Assembly (NCBI GenBank): GCA_013054445.1
Contig: JAAMPI010000691.1
Location: forward strand, 1 to 28,090
Direction of reading: 5' to 3'
Origin: Cudoniella acicularis
Taxonomy: Eukaryota > Ascomycota > Leotiomycetes > Helotiales > Helotiaceae
DNA: 28,090 bases
Part shown: piece by piece, positions 1 to 10,443 of the stretch
How the letters are laid out: each line of letters begins with the position of its first letter
Position numbering within the stretch: position 1 is the stretch's first letter
Translations under genes and position numbers: made by a program
The notes under the pieces: generated by a model
Seen by the model: only the letters and a program-made list of their open reading frames with translations
Told to the model about the DNA's origin: nothing
Databases searched by the model: none

Positions 1-375
1 TTAGAGGCCTTTACCGTACAAACTCACCTACTTCGGCCTGCCACCGAGCCTTTATTTATAAAGGACGGAAACTCTACTCACGGCCACAAGTCAAAAAGCA
101 ACTGTTACGCACGATAGCGTATAGAGCATAGGATTATATTAATGCCACACCCTTCTACGAGCCCTGATATGAACCCTATTAAGAAGTGCTAGAGGCGGAT
201 GAAGTAGGCGTTACACAAACGCCGTAGGCAGCCGACAACTGAGGCCGAAATAGAAGCTATGGTTTTAGAGGAATGGGATATGATACCGCAGGATTAGATG
301 AATAAGCTGATTTTAAAGCAAGAGTATTAGGTTTCTGCACTAATAGAGCGCTATAGGTGGTCAGTTCCTAATTAA
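1..375 (+). pseudogene. Decayed Tc1/mariner transposase, C-terminal part (DD38-type spacing)
   Basis: Frame 1 reads almost continuously from the window edge to the stop near 375. It carries the transposase signatures KDGNSTHGH (second catalytic Asp, codon 64-66), HPSTSPDMNPI, then KCW, and a tail like LEEWDMIPQ and NKLI. The residue expected to be the catalytic Glu (NPIE) is Lys at 181-183, and 38 residues separate it from the Asp, so this is not the same family as the DD34E elements at 16 kb and 21 kb. All internal stops are TAG (for example in the HGHK..EHR stretch and after KKC), as expected from CAG or TGG mutated by C-to-T/G-to-A. The 5' part lies outside the window. It is an inactive relic; family level is secure, subfamily is inference. 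Confidence 0.85.
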
Positions 376-507
376 ATTATTTGTATTACGCATTAAAATC
401 ATGTTCTGTTGGCTTTATAGCCTGGAAACCCAGACTTATCTGACTAGGCTCGTTACGGTGTCGCGGAACTGTAACTAACCAAAATACGACAGACTTTAAA
501 AAAAATC

Positions 508-762
508 ATGAATGAAGACCACCCAATCTAGAAGCACCACCCTGACCTTGAGTGGAGCAACGAAAACTTCTGCGATAACCCTTCCTATAAAGCTGAGTTT
601 GTTTGGGGCTGTTGTGATGCCAAGATTAGCAACCTAGGCTGTATGTCAACGAGGCACGAGGCACCTCCATACTACGTGCCACCACCCATGCTTGCGGCCT
701 CCTCCAACATGAAACGGAAATCCTCAACCCCATCCACCTCTCGGCCTGCGAAAAGGAAATAA
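508..762 (+). pseudogene. C-terminal fragment of an unknown fungal protein with a WGCCD..GC..RH motif
   Basis: An 85-codon reading frame starts at ATG 508 and ends at TAA 760-762, with one in-frame TAG at codon 8 (in EDHPI-stop-KHHPDLEW, where Trp is likely). It contains CDNPSYKAEFVWGCCD followed by GCMSTRHEA and a basic end (MKRKSS, RPAKRK). From memory, the F.W.CC....GC...RH pattern recurs at the C-terminus of fungal proteins with C2H2-like zinc sites. I cannot name the protein. The upstream sequence is the transposon relic, so only the tail of the gene is left. It converges with the HET pseudogene on the other strand. Confidence 0.45.
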
Positions 763-865
763 ATTGTAGTTACGTTGGCACCGAGCAGAATAAGAATATT
801 TAATCCAGGGCTGATGAGCTGAAGAATTGTCCATTTTGCTCCAAAAGGCCTCACACTGTGAAGGA

Positions 866-2839
866 AAATTTAAAATGATCGTTATCCAGCATGTATTTTC
901 CACTTCTTCGTCGAACACATAACTGTCCATCCAATCTCCGTGATACTGCTTCGGGCGCTCCGCTATCTTGACACTTGACACAATCCAGTGGATGCACCTC
1001 ATATTTGCTTGTGTATCTCTTGAAGTCCTCGAGTTCTTTTGCGCCCCTGATTTCGAACACTTCTAGCCTCCTATATTCACCTCTGATGCTTCCTTCTGCC
1101 TTCTCTGGAATCAGCCCTTCAATGACTATATCCTTGCCATCAATTCTCCTGGTAATCATACGCGTATGGTTCGCCGTCCATTTGATGGAAAACATGGAGC
1201 TCCCCTGCCTTGATCACAGCAATTCTAAGATATTCTCCACTTAGCCACCGGAGCTTATAGGTCTCCAAAACATTAAAGCCACGCCTACACTCTTTGAAGG
1301 CTGTGTCTTCAGGGCTTTCATAAGTAAAGAACAATCAAAAAAATCTCCTACGATGATATACCGGTTCTCTGTCACGCTACGCCAAATCACTGGAGATTGG
1401 CAGCCTATCGGGACGCAAAACCTGTCACCTGGTTGTACCTGAGGATAACCCATATCCATGCAAGGCTCCGTACTCAACAAACGTTCAAATCCGCCTGATG
1501 AACACTTTCTAAAAACCCATTTCCGGTACATAGCGAATGATCGCTGGGCACTCTGATGCCGCACGGACTTTAGCCACCTCATGCCTCGTTCGGAGAGTCC
1601 ATCTGTAGCTTTGTCCTTGAATACCATGGGCTGGCGGGTATCTATAGGATGATCGGCCCACTTGAGAAAATCCGAGAGCACCTCAGGATTTCCTTTATAA
1701 CCCATACCCACCACTTTAAAAAATTTTAGCTTAGTATCCAAGTCCAACAATAATTGGAACAGGACGTTCTCTTCCACTAAATTCCAACATTTGGCAAGGC
1801 TCAATGATAGGTATAAAAGATCGTTTTCTGACTCGGTGTAAAGCTCCGATGTCAACAAAGTCTATAGGCCCAAAACTTTTTCGACACCTGCTAAAAGCTT
1901 CACCGGGACATTCTCTTTAAGTACCGAGTCGGACAGCATCTGTTGTACAATATTTCCAAGCCCGGAGATAACGGACAGCTGAAGCAACCGGTACAGGATT
2001 GGACCATGCAGTTTCTTTTGTGGACTACCTCGTGTATCTACTAATACCTTTGGGCTTGTGTTCAAATTCTAGGTTTTGTATTTTCATCGCGAGCCAACGG
2101 CGGTCTTGCTCAATTCCATCTCCAGTGCATGTTGGACACGGAAGTTGTACACATGAAGGCTTACAGCCATGGCTCAAAGCGACATATTTCGTTCTCGACT
2201 TATCTGAATCATCTGATTCACAAAGTCTGATCGCGGATATTTCCTGACTAGGAGATCGCAAATTCATCAGCCGTTTCGGAGCGTAGCTACTATCAGGAGG
2301 AGCGCAAGAATGATCAGATGCACAAGCTTGAAGCCACTTCGAGAGCTGTGATATACTTTGGAAAGAGGAAGTGTCGTAGCTTAGTCTCCTTGACGTCCCT
2401 ATGAGCCCAAATTCGTTTGAGGCTATTTCAGGAACAAGCAGACTGTTTAGTAGTTCATCACAAGAAGCAGAGCAGAATTTGGCTCACGTTGTGTTTTGAA
2501 AACTTCAAGCTCCGGGTATTGATACATCCCGTTGAAATAAGCATGCAGCGTAAATCGTATGTCGGTACCTTTGATAGTGCGACTCCAAGTTAAAGAGGCT
2601 GAATGATGGCACTCCGGAGGAACCAAGTGAGAAAAGCAGGCTACCGCGTCCCGAAGTAAACAGCATCCACGGCATCTGCGATTTGCTGCTCTCTCAATCA
2701 TTTCAAGGGATGCTGCGCCTCTAGCGCCTCTAGATCTTCTCATACGTTCCAGACCTTAGCAGACAATGCAAGAGGCGTCGACGCATGATAGCTTTGAAGA
2801 CTTAGCAGACTCGACAAGTTCAGAAGATATACCATTCAT
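866..2839 (-). pseudogene. Broken heterokaryon-incompatibility (HET) gene
   Basis: Reading the minus strand from ATG 2837-2839, the start shows two cysteine pairs (CIVC, then a TAA at 2756-2758) and IERAANRRCRGCCLL, the usual opening of HET proteins. After a frameshift near 2450 comes IGTSRRLSYDTSS, WLQACASDHSC and KYVALSH, the conserved entry to the HET domain. The following core (the LWIDSLCI-type segment) is absent. A TAG at 1859-1861 and further frame changes near 2060, 1250 and 960 follow. The part at 1241-1858 ends with VQPGDRFCVPIGCQSPVIWR, like the HET C-terminal barrel. HET proteins trigger cell death on fusion of unlike strains; this copy cannot make one. Alternative: the N-terminal and C-terminal parts come from two neighbouring HET-like genes joined by a deletion. 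Confidence 0.75.
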
Positions 2840-3325
2840 ACTTCAAAAATCCAGAAAATTGCAATGCTGCGTGAAGGTAAATCTCGGATTTCAAGGTCAA
2901 ACGTTAAGGCTGAGGCCCTGGCCTCCCATTCATAAAATAAAACCGCACTTGGCACCATCTCGTCACATGCACGCACGAGCATCGAGCATCTAATCTATGC
3001 AACATAGTTCTAAGCCTTGTCTGTACTGTATGCATCACTTCATCTTCCCCTCATTGGCGTAAATCGACGAACCACAGAAGTATATCTCAGTGTGCACTTG
3101 CAGCAGCTTCTCCACCCTCAACATGGCGCTTATCGCAAAGGCAAAACTGAGAGCTCCAAGTTCGTTTTGAGCATACCGATGCGATAGACCATATCTTGAA
3201 TCGCCGATAATTGATTTCGTGATGCACAAAAGGTGTAAAAACCCTATTGATTGATGATCGATTGATGGATTGGTGCAAGAGAAAAGAAGCGCAAAGGCAG
3301 AGAATCAACTTAAAAGGGACTTTTC
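2840..3325. other. Intergenic, no gene recognised
   Basis: This is the upstream side of the HET pseudogene. Short open frames on both strands have no recognisable motif and overlap each other. Nothing repeated was seen apart from the MITE that begins just after it. Confidence 0.5.
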
Positions 3326-3327
3326 TA

Positions 3328-3855
3328 CGGCAGGTCATAGGGGAAAAACGCTCGTATCGCATTTCGCGCTTTTTACCAAAGAGCTTCGTACTTTACTATA
3401 CCTAAAAATAAATATTTTTTAATTTTATATAATTTTTTGGTTCTATAACTAGATAGAGAGCTAAAACATTAGCTCGTTAATTGTTTATCTTTAAGAATAG
3501 TTATTACGTAGATTAATAATAAATTATTATAGAAAAAGTAAAGAGAGGGGACTCGATAAATCCTAAAGTAGGCAGTGAGTGCCCTGAAGTAGTGAGCCCG
3601 AATGCGCTGAGAAGTGAGCCTGAGTACGCTAAAAGCCGAGTGATCAAATACGCTAAATATATTATAATACCTTTTTATAATACCTAGACTACCTTATTAT
3701 AGAAAACCCTTTCATTTAATCGTTTAACTAGGTATAGAGTCAAATATAAAGTCTTAAAAAGCTATATACATATTAGTTAGGCATATTATAAAGTACGAAG
3801 CTCTTCGATAAAAAGCTCGAAGTGCATGCGAGCTTTTTTACCCTATGACCTGCCG
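3328..3855. mobile_element. 528 bp MITE with ~77 bp inverted ends and TA target duplication
   Basis: The two ends are inverted copies of each other: the left begins CGGCAGGTCATAGGG and the right, read on the minus strand, begins with the same 15 bases. Similarity runs for about 77 bases through GAGCTTCGTACTTTA with some transitions and a 1-base gap. The element is flanked by TA at 3326-3327 and 3856-3857, as expected for Tc1/mariner-type insertion. It has no coding capacity. The interior is very AT-rich (about 3395-3570 and 3650-3790) except for a degenerate 21-22 bp repeat of GTGAGCC-type units at about 3575-3655. It is probably a non-autonomous element moved by a mariner-type transposase; the parent element is not in this window. 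Confidence 0.88.
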
Positions 3856-3981
3856 TATGGGTGAGAGTGACGTGACGATTAACAACAGGAGGGGTTGAGA
3901 ACTTCGCAATCTAAGCACTTTTCACCCTCTCCCCCTTCGTTATCCTCATCGCCGCCGCGCAAGTGACACGACTCATTCAGC

Positions 3982-4901
3982 ATGGCGTCCCGCACTATCC
4001 TTGGACCTCTACCGACACAATTTGCCTGACCGACGTTTTGCGCTTATGTTGCAGAGCTGTCTCTGAGCGCCCAAACTGGCTGGATAGGGCAGAAATGCAC
4101 CAGCAGCAGCACACCGACCGATGCAACTGAATGCTGGCCTCCACGGACTTCTGGCGTCGCTACCACCTCCCTTTAACAGGTTGGCGTCTTTACTCACCGG
4201 GCATATCTTGCCTACTTGACTTCACGTTCGCCTGCTCAGCTACGGCCGGTGTGGCTGGTGGCTTCAACTTCCAGTATTCCCTTCTGACGGGAGAAACAGC
4301 TGTTGGTTGTTGTCTAAGGTTTATAGGCCTTTTCTTTTAACCCATTATCTGGCTCTTGTATAGAATAGAAAGCCTTACGCAGCGGTTGGGAGTGCTTTTA
4401 CAACCCGACCTACTATCTTCAGTCGTACCAAGTCTTAGCAGCAACTACCCAGCCGCCACCTGTTCTTCAGGAGAGTTCGAATTCTATGTCCAAACTTTAT
4501 CGCCCAACTCGGGATCAACGCTTGCTGCCCAAGGCCCTATGTTTCAGCTTGTGTGGCAATCGACAGACCTAATCTCGAGCACAATCACAAACCCAAGCAC
4601 AACCACGGCCACCCCCAGTACTTCAGCCACGACGCTCCCCTCTGCCGGTGGCTCCCCGTTCTCTGACGGAGCAGTAGCGGGGATTACGGTTCCGGTCACA
4701 ATTATTGGAACATCGCTGCTGGGAATGCTCCTATACTTTCGCTGGAAGAGGAGAAAGGTACAGAAGAATCCTGTCAACTATAATCAAGGTTATTCTCAGG
4801 CACAATGGAATCCAGTCACCCATAATCAAGGTTATTTGCAGTCCGAAACTCCACCTACAGAGTTGCCTAACCGATCTGCGGCTTTCGAGGTGCCGGGATA
4901 G
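3982..4901 (+). pseudogene. Broken gene for a fungal cell-surface protein: Cys-rich ectodomain, Ser/Thr stalk, one membrane helix
   Basis: ATG 3982 opens MASRTILGPLPTQF, then an in-frame TGA at 4027-4029, then GWIGQKC and ECWPPRTSG. The frame changes near 4170 to give GWRLYSPGI, ACSATAG and GETAVGCC. An intron (AAG|GTTTAT to ACGCAG|CGG, about 4319-4381) would join this to SGWECFYNP. A further frame change near 4430 leads to the long last frame: PMFQLVWQSTDL, a Ser/Thr-rich stalk, a membrane segment (GITVPVTIIGTSLLGMLLYF) and a basic cytoplasmic start RWKRRK. The tail holds two NYNQGY/HNQGYL-type repeats. From memory this layout matches a common, functionally unknown fungal family of secreted-domain/one-helix proteins. 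One stop and two frame changes make it a likely pseudogene, unless unusual introns bypass them. Confidence 0.65.
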
Positions 4902-6304
4902 AAAACACCATTATTATTGCGGATCTAAACATATCAACTTGACCGTAAATCTCAAGCGCAAGTATGGAACTATAAGTTATGTCTTCTTCAACATCGAACA
5001 AGTATCATTTCTATTCTAGGAAATCTGCAACATATTGGCTCTTCCATTCTACTTCTTGATCTTTTGGAGAGAAATTTGTCGGGCATGTGAAAGTGTAGTG
5101 TATATATTCACCGTTTGGATACAATTTCTGCGAGCAGTGGATATTGGTAATGTTTGGGCCATCTGGAGGAGACAGCTTGCTCGCGAATGGTATGAAGTGG
5201 AAACAAAAAGTCGCAAAAGAGCCAAAATGAAAACTGTACTTTAGGGCGGGAAATAATGACATACAACTTGGGAAGTCTATCCGGGCGTCGAGGGAGCTAG
5301 ATCAGCCTTCTAGGGGTGTTCAAATAGCTCTTCATTGTATGCTCAGGCTCTACTCAGGTAAAAGCGGTCGCTACTCACGCCCGAAAACTAAAACGGGTAA
5401 AATCTGAAATAGACGACAGGGAAACCGTAACCGATTCTGATGTGGGACAAGAAAAGGATCCTCCTTTCTGCAAGCCCTAGCTAACTCATTGGCAGGCTCA
5501 GGGCTTAGGGCTCAGGGCGCAGATTAGGTTAGAGTAACAGCTGCTTAGGTCCAAGGTCGGAAATGGAAAACGCTCATGGCGACATTCCGGTATGGGACTA
5601 CCTGTATCGAGGCTTGCCAATGGGCATTAGTGTATAAGATCTCATCAATATACTAGACGGATTCTATTATAGACTCTACTATATAGGTTGTAATCGCAAT
5701 ATAAAGATGTGGTCAATAGGGTTGAGATTAATTGACAGGATATACAGAGCTGGGGGTAGCTTCATTTTATATTCAATTGATTTACGTTGTGCTACCTCTG
5801 ATTAGGGTGAGGTCGGCGAAAGTGAACAGGCAAGGCGACGCGAAGGCAGAATTAATAAAAAGCGATATATTGATCCGATTAGCACAAAATGAACCCCTCA
5901 GAAAACAGAGGTCCAAGCCTCAAGTTTCCGCGATATTTCGTTCAGTGTCGATCAAGATATAAGCAAAGCACGTCAATCCAAAGGATACGATCCTCTGTTG
6001 ACGAACGACGGATTTGTAGCAGGGCTTCGAACAAATTGCGAGTCACTCGATAAACGACGCCATGCAGCAAGATCTCACGTGGATCTCTCTGTGAGCCCTA
6101 GCAGTAGGATAAAGCTTCATATGCGCATTTGGTCTCTGCGAGGCTTTCGGTGCGGAGCTCGTAACGTATCAGACTCGAAGGTAGATCGTGCTTGATAGTG
6201 ACCAGACGTAATGCTCCTGGAAGAATTCCTAGGTAGATCTTTGAGGCTGCGGAATCGTTCAAATGTTCAACCCCAACCAAAGTGGCATTGAGGTGTGTTA
6301 CGGA
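4902..6304. other. 1.4 kb intergenic, no gene recognised
   Basis: Open frames at 5011-5262 (minus), 5035-5244 (plus) and 5732-5962 (plus) are short, overlap in opposite directions and show no family motif. A short imperfect GGGCT(T/C)AGGG repeat lies near 5505-5520. No inverted ends or target duplications were found. Confidence 0.45.
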
Positions 6305-6307
6305 CAT

Positions 6308-6475
6308 TTAAATAATTATAATCCAAGCATTTCTTTTCCACTTCTTCGTCTAACACGTAGCTGCTTGTCCAATCTCCGTAATACTGCTTCGGGCATTCTG
6401 CTATCTTGACATATTCCAGTGGATCCACCTCCCATATTCTGGGAAATCTCGAGATCTGCTAAAGTTTGTTCGGGG
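6308..6475 (-). pseudogene. Isolated second copy of the HET pseudogene's tail
   Basis: The minus strand reads EVDPLEYVKIAECPKQYYGD, then SSYVLDEEVEKKC. The same protein tail is found in the HET pseudogene at about 866-1010 (EVHPLD.., KIAERPKQYHGDW.., YVFDEEVE). DNA similarity extends from about 6308 to about 6475. In the copy at 0.9 kb a 7-base tandem duplication (GTCAAGT GTCAAG) shifts the frame; here the frame is intact across that point. Nothing upstream of 6475 resembles the rest of the gene, and a TAG lies in frame at about 6459-6461, so this is a headless remnant. Confidence 0.7.
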
Positions 6476-6602
6476 TATGCCCAACTATCGAAAAAATGAC
6501 TTCGGAACATAATTCTATATAGAAAAGATATGCAATAAATAAATGGCTATACGACCTGAACCTCGATACCCCCCACTTCCAACATCTTCTAACGGATATC
6601 TT

Positions 6603-9067
6603 TCAAAAAGTCTTTCCATGCTCTGTGCACTTGAACCACCAATTGGCATGTTTCACAAACTCGGAGGGCTCTTGTCCAGTTTCTCCGACCTGATACTCCT
6701 CAACCTGCTTCTTGGCCTCCTTGATCTGAGCAATTTTATTCGCATTTTGACCATTCAATGCAGTCTTCACTTCTTTGGTCAACAACCTTGCCTCGAAGTT
6801 GTGTTTTGTCGGATCTTCGGTGTGTTCCACGATGACATGTTCGTCTAAGATGAGGGGCCTAGTTCCCTTCCATTCTCCAATAAAGGATGGAACGTAGCTC
6901 CATTTCGACGGGCGCGACCTGGGTCGCGACCAGTACACACCATCCCCTGTTCCACGATTCTCATGCTTCCACCCAGGACTTACCTCCGACCACGTCATCG
7001 ACTTGACTTGATGGAAAGCTGGTGGGTCATAATGCTTCTTCGGGGCCGGACCAGAGCCTTTGGGTCCGTATTTGGCAGTCGCTTCCATGAGCAATCGAAT
7101 AGATGGGTGCTAGATATTATACATAATTAGAAATTTGCCCGAAATGCAGGAGGTTAAAAAAGGTGTGAAAATGAAGCGTGAATTAGTAGCACATGCTTAT
7201 CAAGCGACTTCAACTCGACATCCGTAATTGCTGACCAATTAAAGGGTGGAACTGCGAGTCTACTTACCATCCTCTCCCTCGTATGCTGATCACTGATATC
7301 CTGACTTCCCTCCTTCTCACTCTCATTGATCTCCTTTCCTTCGTCTGTAATGGATAGGATGAGATCCTTGCGGTTGTAGGTACCTGGAGTGCGAAGATGA
7401 GAGCCACCTCCTGTGTTCAGTTGGTAGAATCGCGTCATAGGATCCTTGGTCTTTCTTGCCATCCAGTCTAGATTAGGCTCGGGGTCTGGCAGGAAGACAA
7501 GACCAACATCTTCCCGGAATGTCACTAATCCATCAATCTGGTCGCACATCCATGCCAATGAGATCTGGGAAATTGAGTGGGCCAGCTGATTGTCGTTGAA
7601 GGTATCATCAGTATCACCTTGGTCTTATTAGCGTTTTATTTTTTCTAAGAATGGATCGAATGGATAAATCATCCTCCCCACCCCATAGAGTAAGACTCGA
7701 GGGCAGGAAGTAAAAATATGGATTGCTTACAGCCGCCTCCAATATCAGCGTGAAAACCTGGAAACCAGCACTGCCGCAGATCTACACTATGTGTGAGATC
7801 CTTTGTCTCAACAGCTGGCTTCTCGCCTTCCTTTGCTGAGAGATCCAAGGGATCTTTGAGATACCATAATGAAGGAGTGAATGCTCCGCGATGATCGTCC
7901 AGAGAAAGCGCTTGATAGGCTCTTTTGACATCTATAGATGTCAGTCATATAGCAGAAAAGTTATGGTCCATCTATGATCTTACGTTCATTAAGAGCAGTA
8001 TCACCAAAATCTTTTCCCTTGTTAGCACCGAAGGTTTTGGATAAGATACTCTCTGGCATTCCGAGGGCTCCCACAGTATCCCAGACTCCAATAACCTCCA
8101 GATCAATCCTCGATGGCACCTGTGTCAAAACCAAGGGAGCGTTCTTGCCATCTTTCGCCCACCCCGTGTAAACCTTTAAGTTTCTTATAATCCCAGTCTC
8201 TGGCTTTGGTGGGATGGTAGGAGTGTAGAAAACCAACTGCTTCGGGTATTTTTCTGTCGACTTGGCGAGGCTTTCCTTTTCCAGAAGTGCTAGTTTCTGT
8301 TCCTCCGTGTAGATTTCGCCGCCAGTCTTGCTGCAAGGATAATACTTCAATTCTCTCTTGGTTTCACTGGTTCGACCCTCTTGGAAACACCGGTACAGCC
8401 GATTGAAATGGACGAGGTCAACGGTATCTAATAAACCCATTTGTGTTAAAAGCCCACCAACTGCACGTGCAGTGTAAGCCCCTCGCGAGAATCCGAAAAG
8501 AAAGACTTCATCATTTACGTTGTAGTTGGTAGCGATGAAATGGTAAGCCTGAATGACATGGTCTTCTACACCAGCACCGGTCCCAGCTTAGAGGGGATAA
8601 CGTCAGCGATGTTTCCAAAGGTAAGTGGCAGGAGAAAGTACCCTCAAGGAGACTCTCGACTTTCCCAGACAAGCCTGTAGATGGGCCGGTACCAACTCCT
8701 GTCCTGTCGGAAATTAGATCTGAAGGTAGTTTTGAAAAGAAAGGCATGGAAGTACTGGTAGTAGACAACCTGCTGTCATTAGTCGTGGGCTAATTTGATT
8801 ATCGCATTTCGTACCTGATCAATTTCTACTGTCTCCATGCCCTTTTCAGTTCGTACTTGGGTCGTTCCAACCTTCGCGAGCATACGGCTGAGGAGAGCAA
8901 CATTGGACGGCACGCCCTCAGCCCCTGAATCCGCGCTGTTCCAGGTTCCATCTAATGATAGGTCAGCTCGAGAAGCCAGGCCGTAACGAATTCGGGGTTG
9001 GAGATATATACATACCACAGCATACGATCAAGCGTTTGAAGTTACGTTTCGAGTTACCTTCCGACAT
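6603..9067 (-). CDS. DUF2235 / T6SS Tle1-like alpha/beta hydrolase (putative phospholipase), 8 exons
   Basis: Exons (minus strand, written low to high): 6603..7109, 7268..7623, 7731..7931, 7984..8586, 8642..8703, 8756..8769, 8815..8951, 9016..9067. Together they give 643 residues with all phases agreeing. The spliced N-terminus reads RLIVCCDGTWNSAD with D18 completed across intron 1, then VVYYQTGVGTG formed by a 14-base exon. The nucleophile elbow GFSRGAYTAR places the catalytic Ser at residue 122. IGVWDTVGALG (D258) and CWFPGFHADIGGGY complete the family core. Bacterial relatives (Tle1) are phospholipases of type VI secretion; the substrate of fungal members is unknown. No signal peptide or membrane helix is visible, so a cytosolic location is inferred. 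The ATG has an A at -3. The acceptor of the sixth intron was chosen to keep the conserved GGGY; another AG lies 6 bases further on. Confidence 0.92.
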
Positions 9068-9384
9068 CTTGGAAATGGTAGAGAAAGAAGAAAGAAAAGA
9101 AGTTCAAATAAATGTAGTGAAGGAATCGCCAACGTCGAGGTACTCCCTGATTTACAAAATTCCTATGCGGGAAACGAGGCATCTTAACAAAAGTTTTTTG
9201 AGAATTCTATTTTCGAGGCTTGGGACATCAACATTGCGAGTGGAGATTATTCACAGCCACCAAGGTGCAATATTGAAACTTTCCCCACGCTTCGAGTGCC
9301 AAAGAAAATATCCAATTTCAATTCGGAACCCATCTCAGCCTTCAGCCGCCTTGCAGGGAAAAGGAAACGGGCAAGACACTCAGG
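9068..9384. other. Upstream region of the hydrolase gene
   Basis: About 300 bases before the DUF2235 start, up to the hAT-type element. An open frame on the plus strand overlaps the gene's first exons antisense and has no motif. A promoter is expected here, but no clear TATA box or factor site was identified. Confidence 0.4.
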
Positions 9385-9896
9385 CAGCGTTTTCGTTCTC
9401 CCAGCCATGCTAATCCTGGAGTCAGGCGTGGCTGGATAGACAAGTACCTACAGGCTAGGCAGGATTGGATTAGAAAGAAGGGACGTTAGGTCAGGCGGGA
9501 TGAGGATATGTTAGTTTTCAAGCAGAGCAGGAGAGGGCGGTTTGGGACTTACCTAATTAAACAATTCCGAAGTTATACTAGTAATAAAAGTATAAAAGTT
9601 ATGAAAGGTACGGCATATCCTTATCGGCTATACGAGCCGTACAAGTATAATCAATTTCCGATCCAAAACCAGGGCACTAGGACTACCGGGACTACACTTC
9701 ACTTACCGTAAGGCCCTGAATACTCCAGATACTAGGGGTCCTACGACTCCCTAATCCTACGCCCGTCTCACAGACTATTAAGTTGGGCGGGAGAACCACC
9801 CCCCATAGGCGAGGCAGGATTAGGCGGCCCTCAAAATATCACAGGCCAGGCGGGCTAGTGGCTGGGAGAAACATGGCTGAGAGAATGAAAACACTG
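9385..9896. mobile_element. 512 bp hAT-type MITE with 25 bp inverted ends and 8 bp target duplication
   Basis: The left end starts CAGCGTTTTCGTTCTCCC and runs to AGCCATG; the right end, read on the minus strand, starts CAGTGTTTTCATTCTCTC and runs to AGCCATG. That is 25 bases with three differences, all C/T transitions on that strand. The flanks are CACTCAGG (9377-9384) and CGCTCAGG (9897-9904), an 8-base direct repeat with one difference. CAG-type ends plus 8 bp duplications are typical of hAT elements. Inside are subterminal variants of GGCAGGATTAGG and GGCTGGGAGAA, but no transposase. A 67-codon open frame at 9508-9711 has no motif and is probably chance. Confidence 0.85.
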
Positions 9897-9904
9897 CGCT
9901 CAGG

Positions 9905-10443
9905 TCCGCGGCCCGTTGCGGGCACGGCACGGTAACGTCCCCCGTCCAATAACTACGTCATTTTTGATCGAAAAGAAAATTGTGGAACCTTGCCTCTACT
10001 CTATTGCTTCCGATTCCGAATCTCCGTCGCGTGTGGTTACGCGGCCACTAAGAACTCATCTCTGCCCCTTTCAATATACTCCAGCTGTGACTGAGAATAA
10101 CATATCTCGGTCTTGGACCCATGCCACTCCAGAGCACGAGGCGCACTTTAATGCCGCTGGCACACAGTAGCCGACTCGGTGGGGATGGGTAGAATCCACT
10201 TTTGTGGCATGACAGGGCGCGAGTCGACCCAACACTGGGCAATTCCTAAAGCCTGGCGACTGTTTTTTGCCATGGACACGCTTTGCCACGGTGTCAGCAG
10301 GCGAAGTGTGACGTGAAGTATATCGAAGATTCTTTTGCAATTTGCATACTGAAATCTAACTGTTGAACGTAAAGCTGGTATACAAAAACCATTCTATCCC
10401 CTAAGTTTCATCATATCATGGCAGTTGACATCTCCGAATAAAA
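9905..10443. other. Intergenic between the hAT MITE and the thioesterase 3' end
   Basis: Mixed-composition sequence. Open frames at 9916-10170 (plus), 10048-10242 and 10071-10340 (minus) overlap each other and lack motifs. No repeat with a matching partner in the window was found. Confidence 0.4.

Noticed and set aside
3575..3655. Possible CRISPR-like or tandem array of ~21 bp units
   Set aside because: Units are degenerate, few, and lie inside a MITE in a eukaryotic genome.
5011..5262. Two overlapping opposite-strand frames (83 and 69 codons)
   Set aside because: Neither shows a motif, signal peptide with processing context, or intron partners.
5500..5525. Telomere-like GGGCTTAGGGCTCAGGG repeat
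   Set aside because: Too short and irregular compared with the fungal telomere repeat TTAGGG; probably chance.
8955..9413. 152-codon open frame on the plus strand
   Set aside because: Overlaps the first exons and intron of the DUF2235 gene antisense, and its second half is upstream DNA. No motif.
9508..9711. 67-codon frame inside the hAT MITE
   Set aside because: No transposase motif; the element has no coding capacity otherwise.
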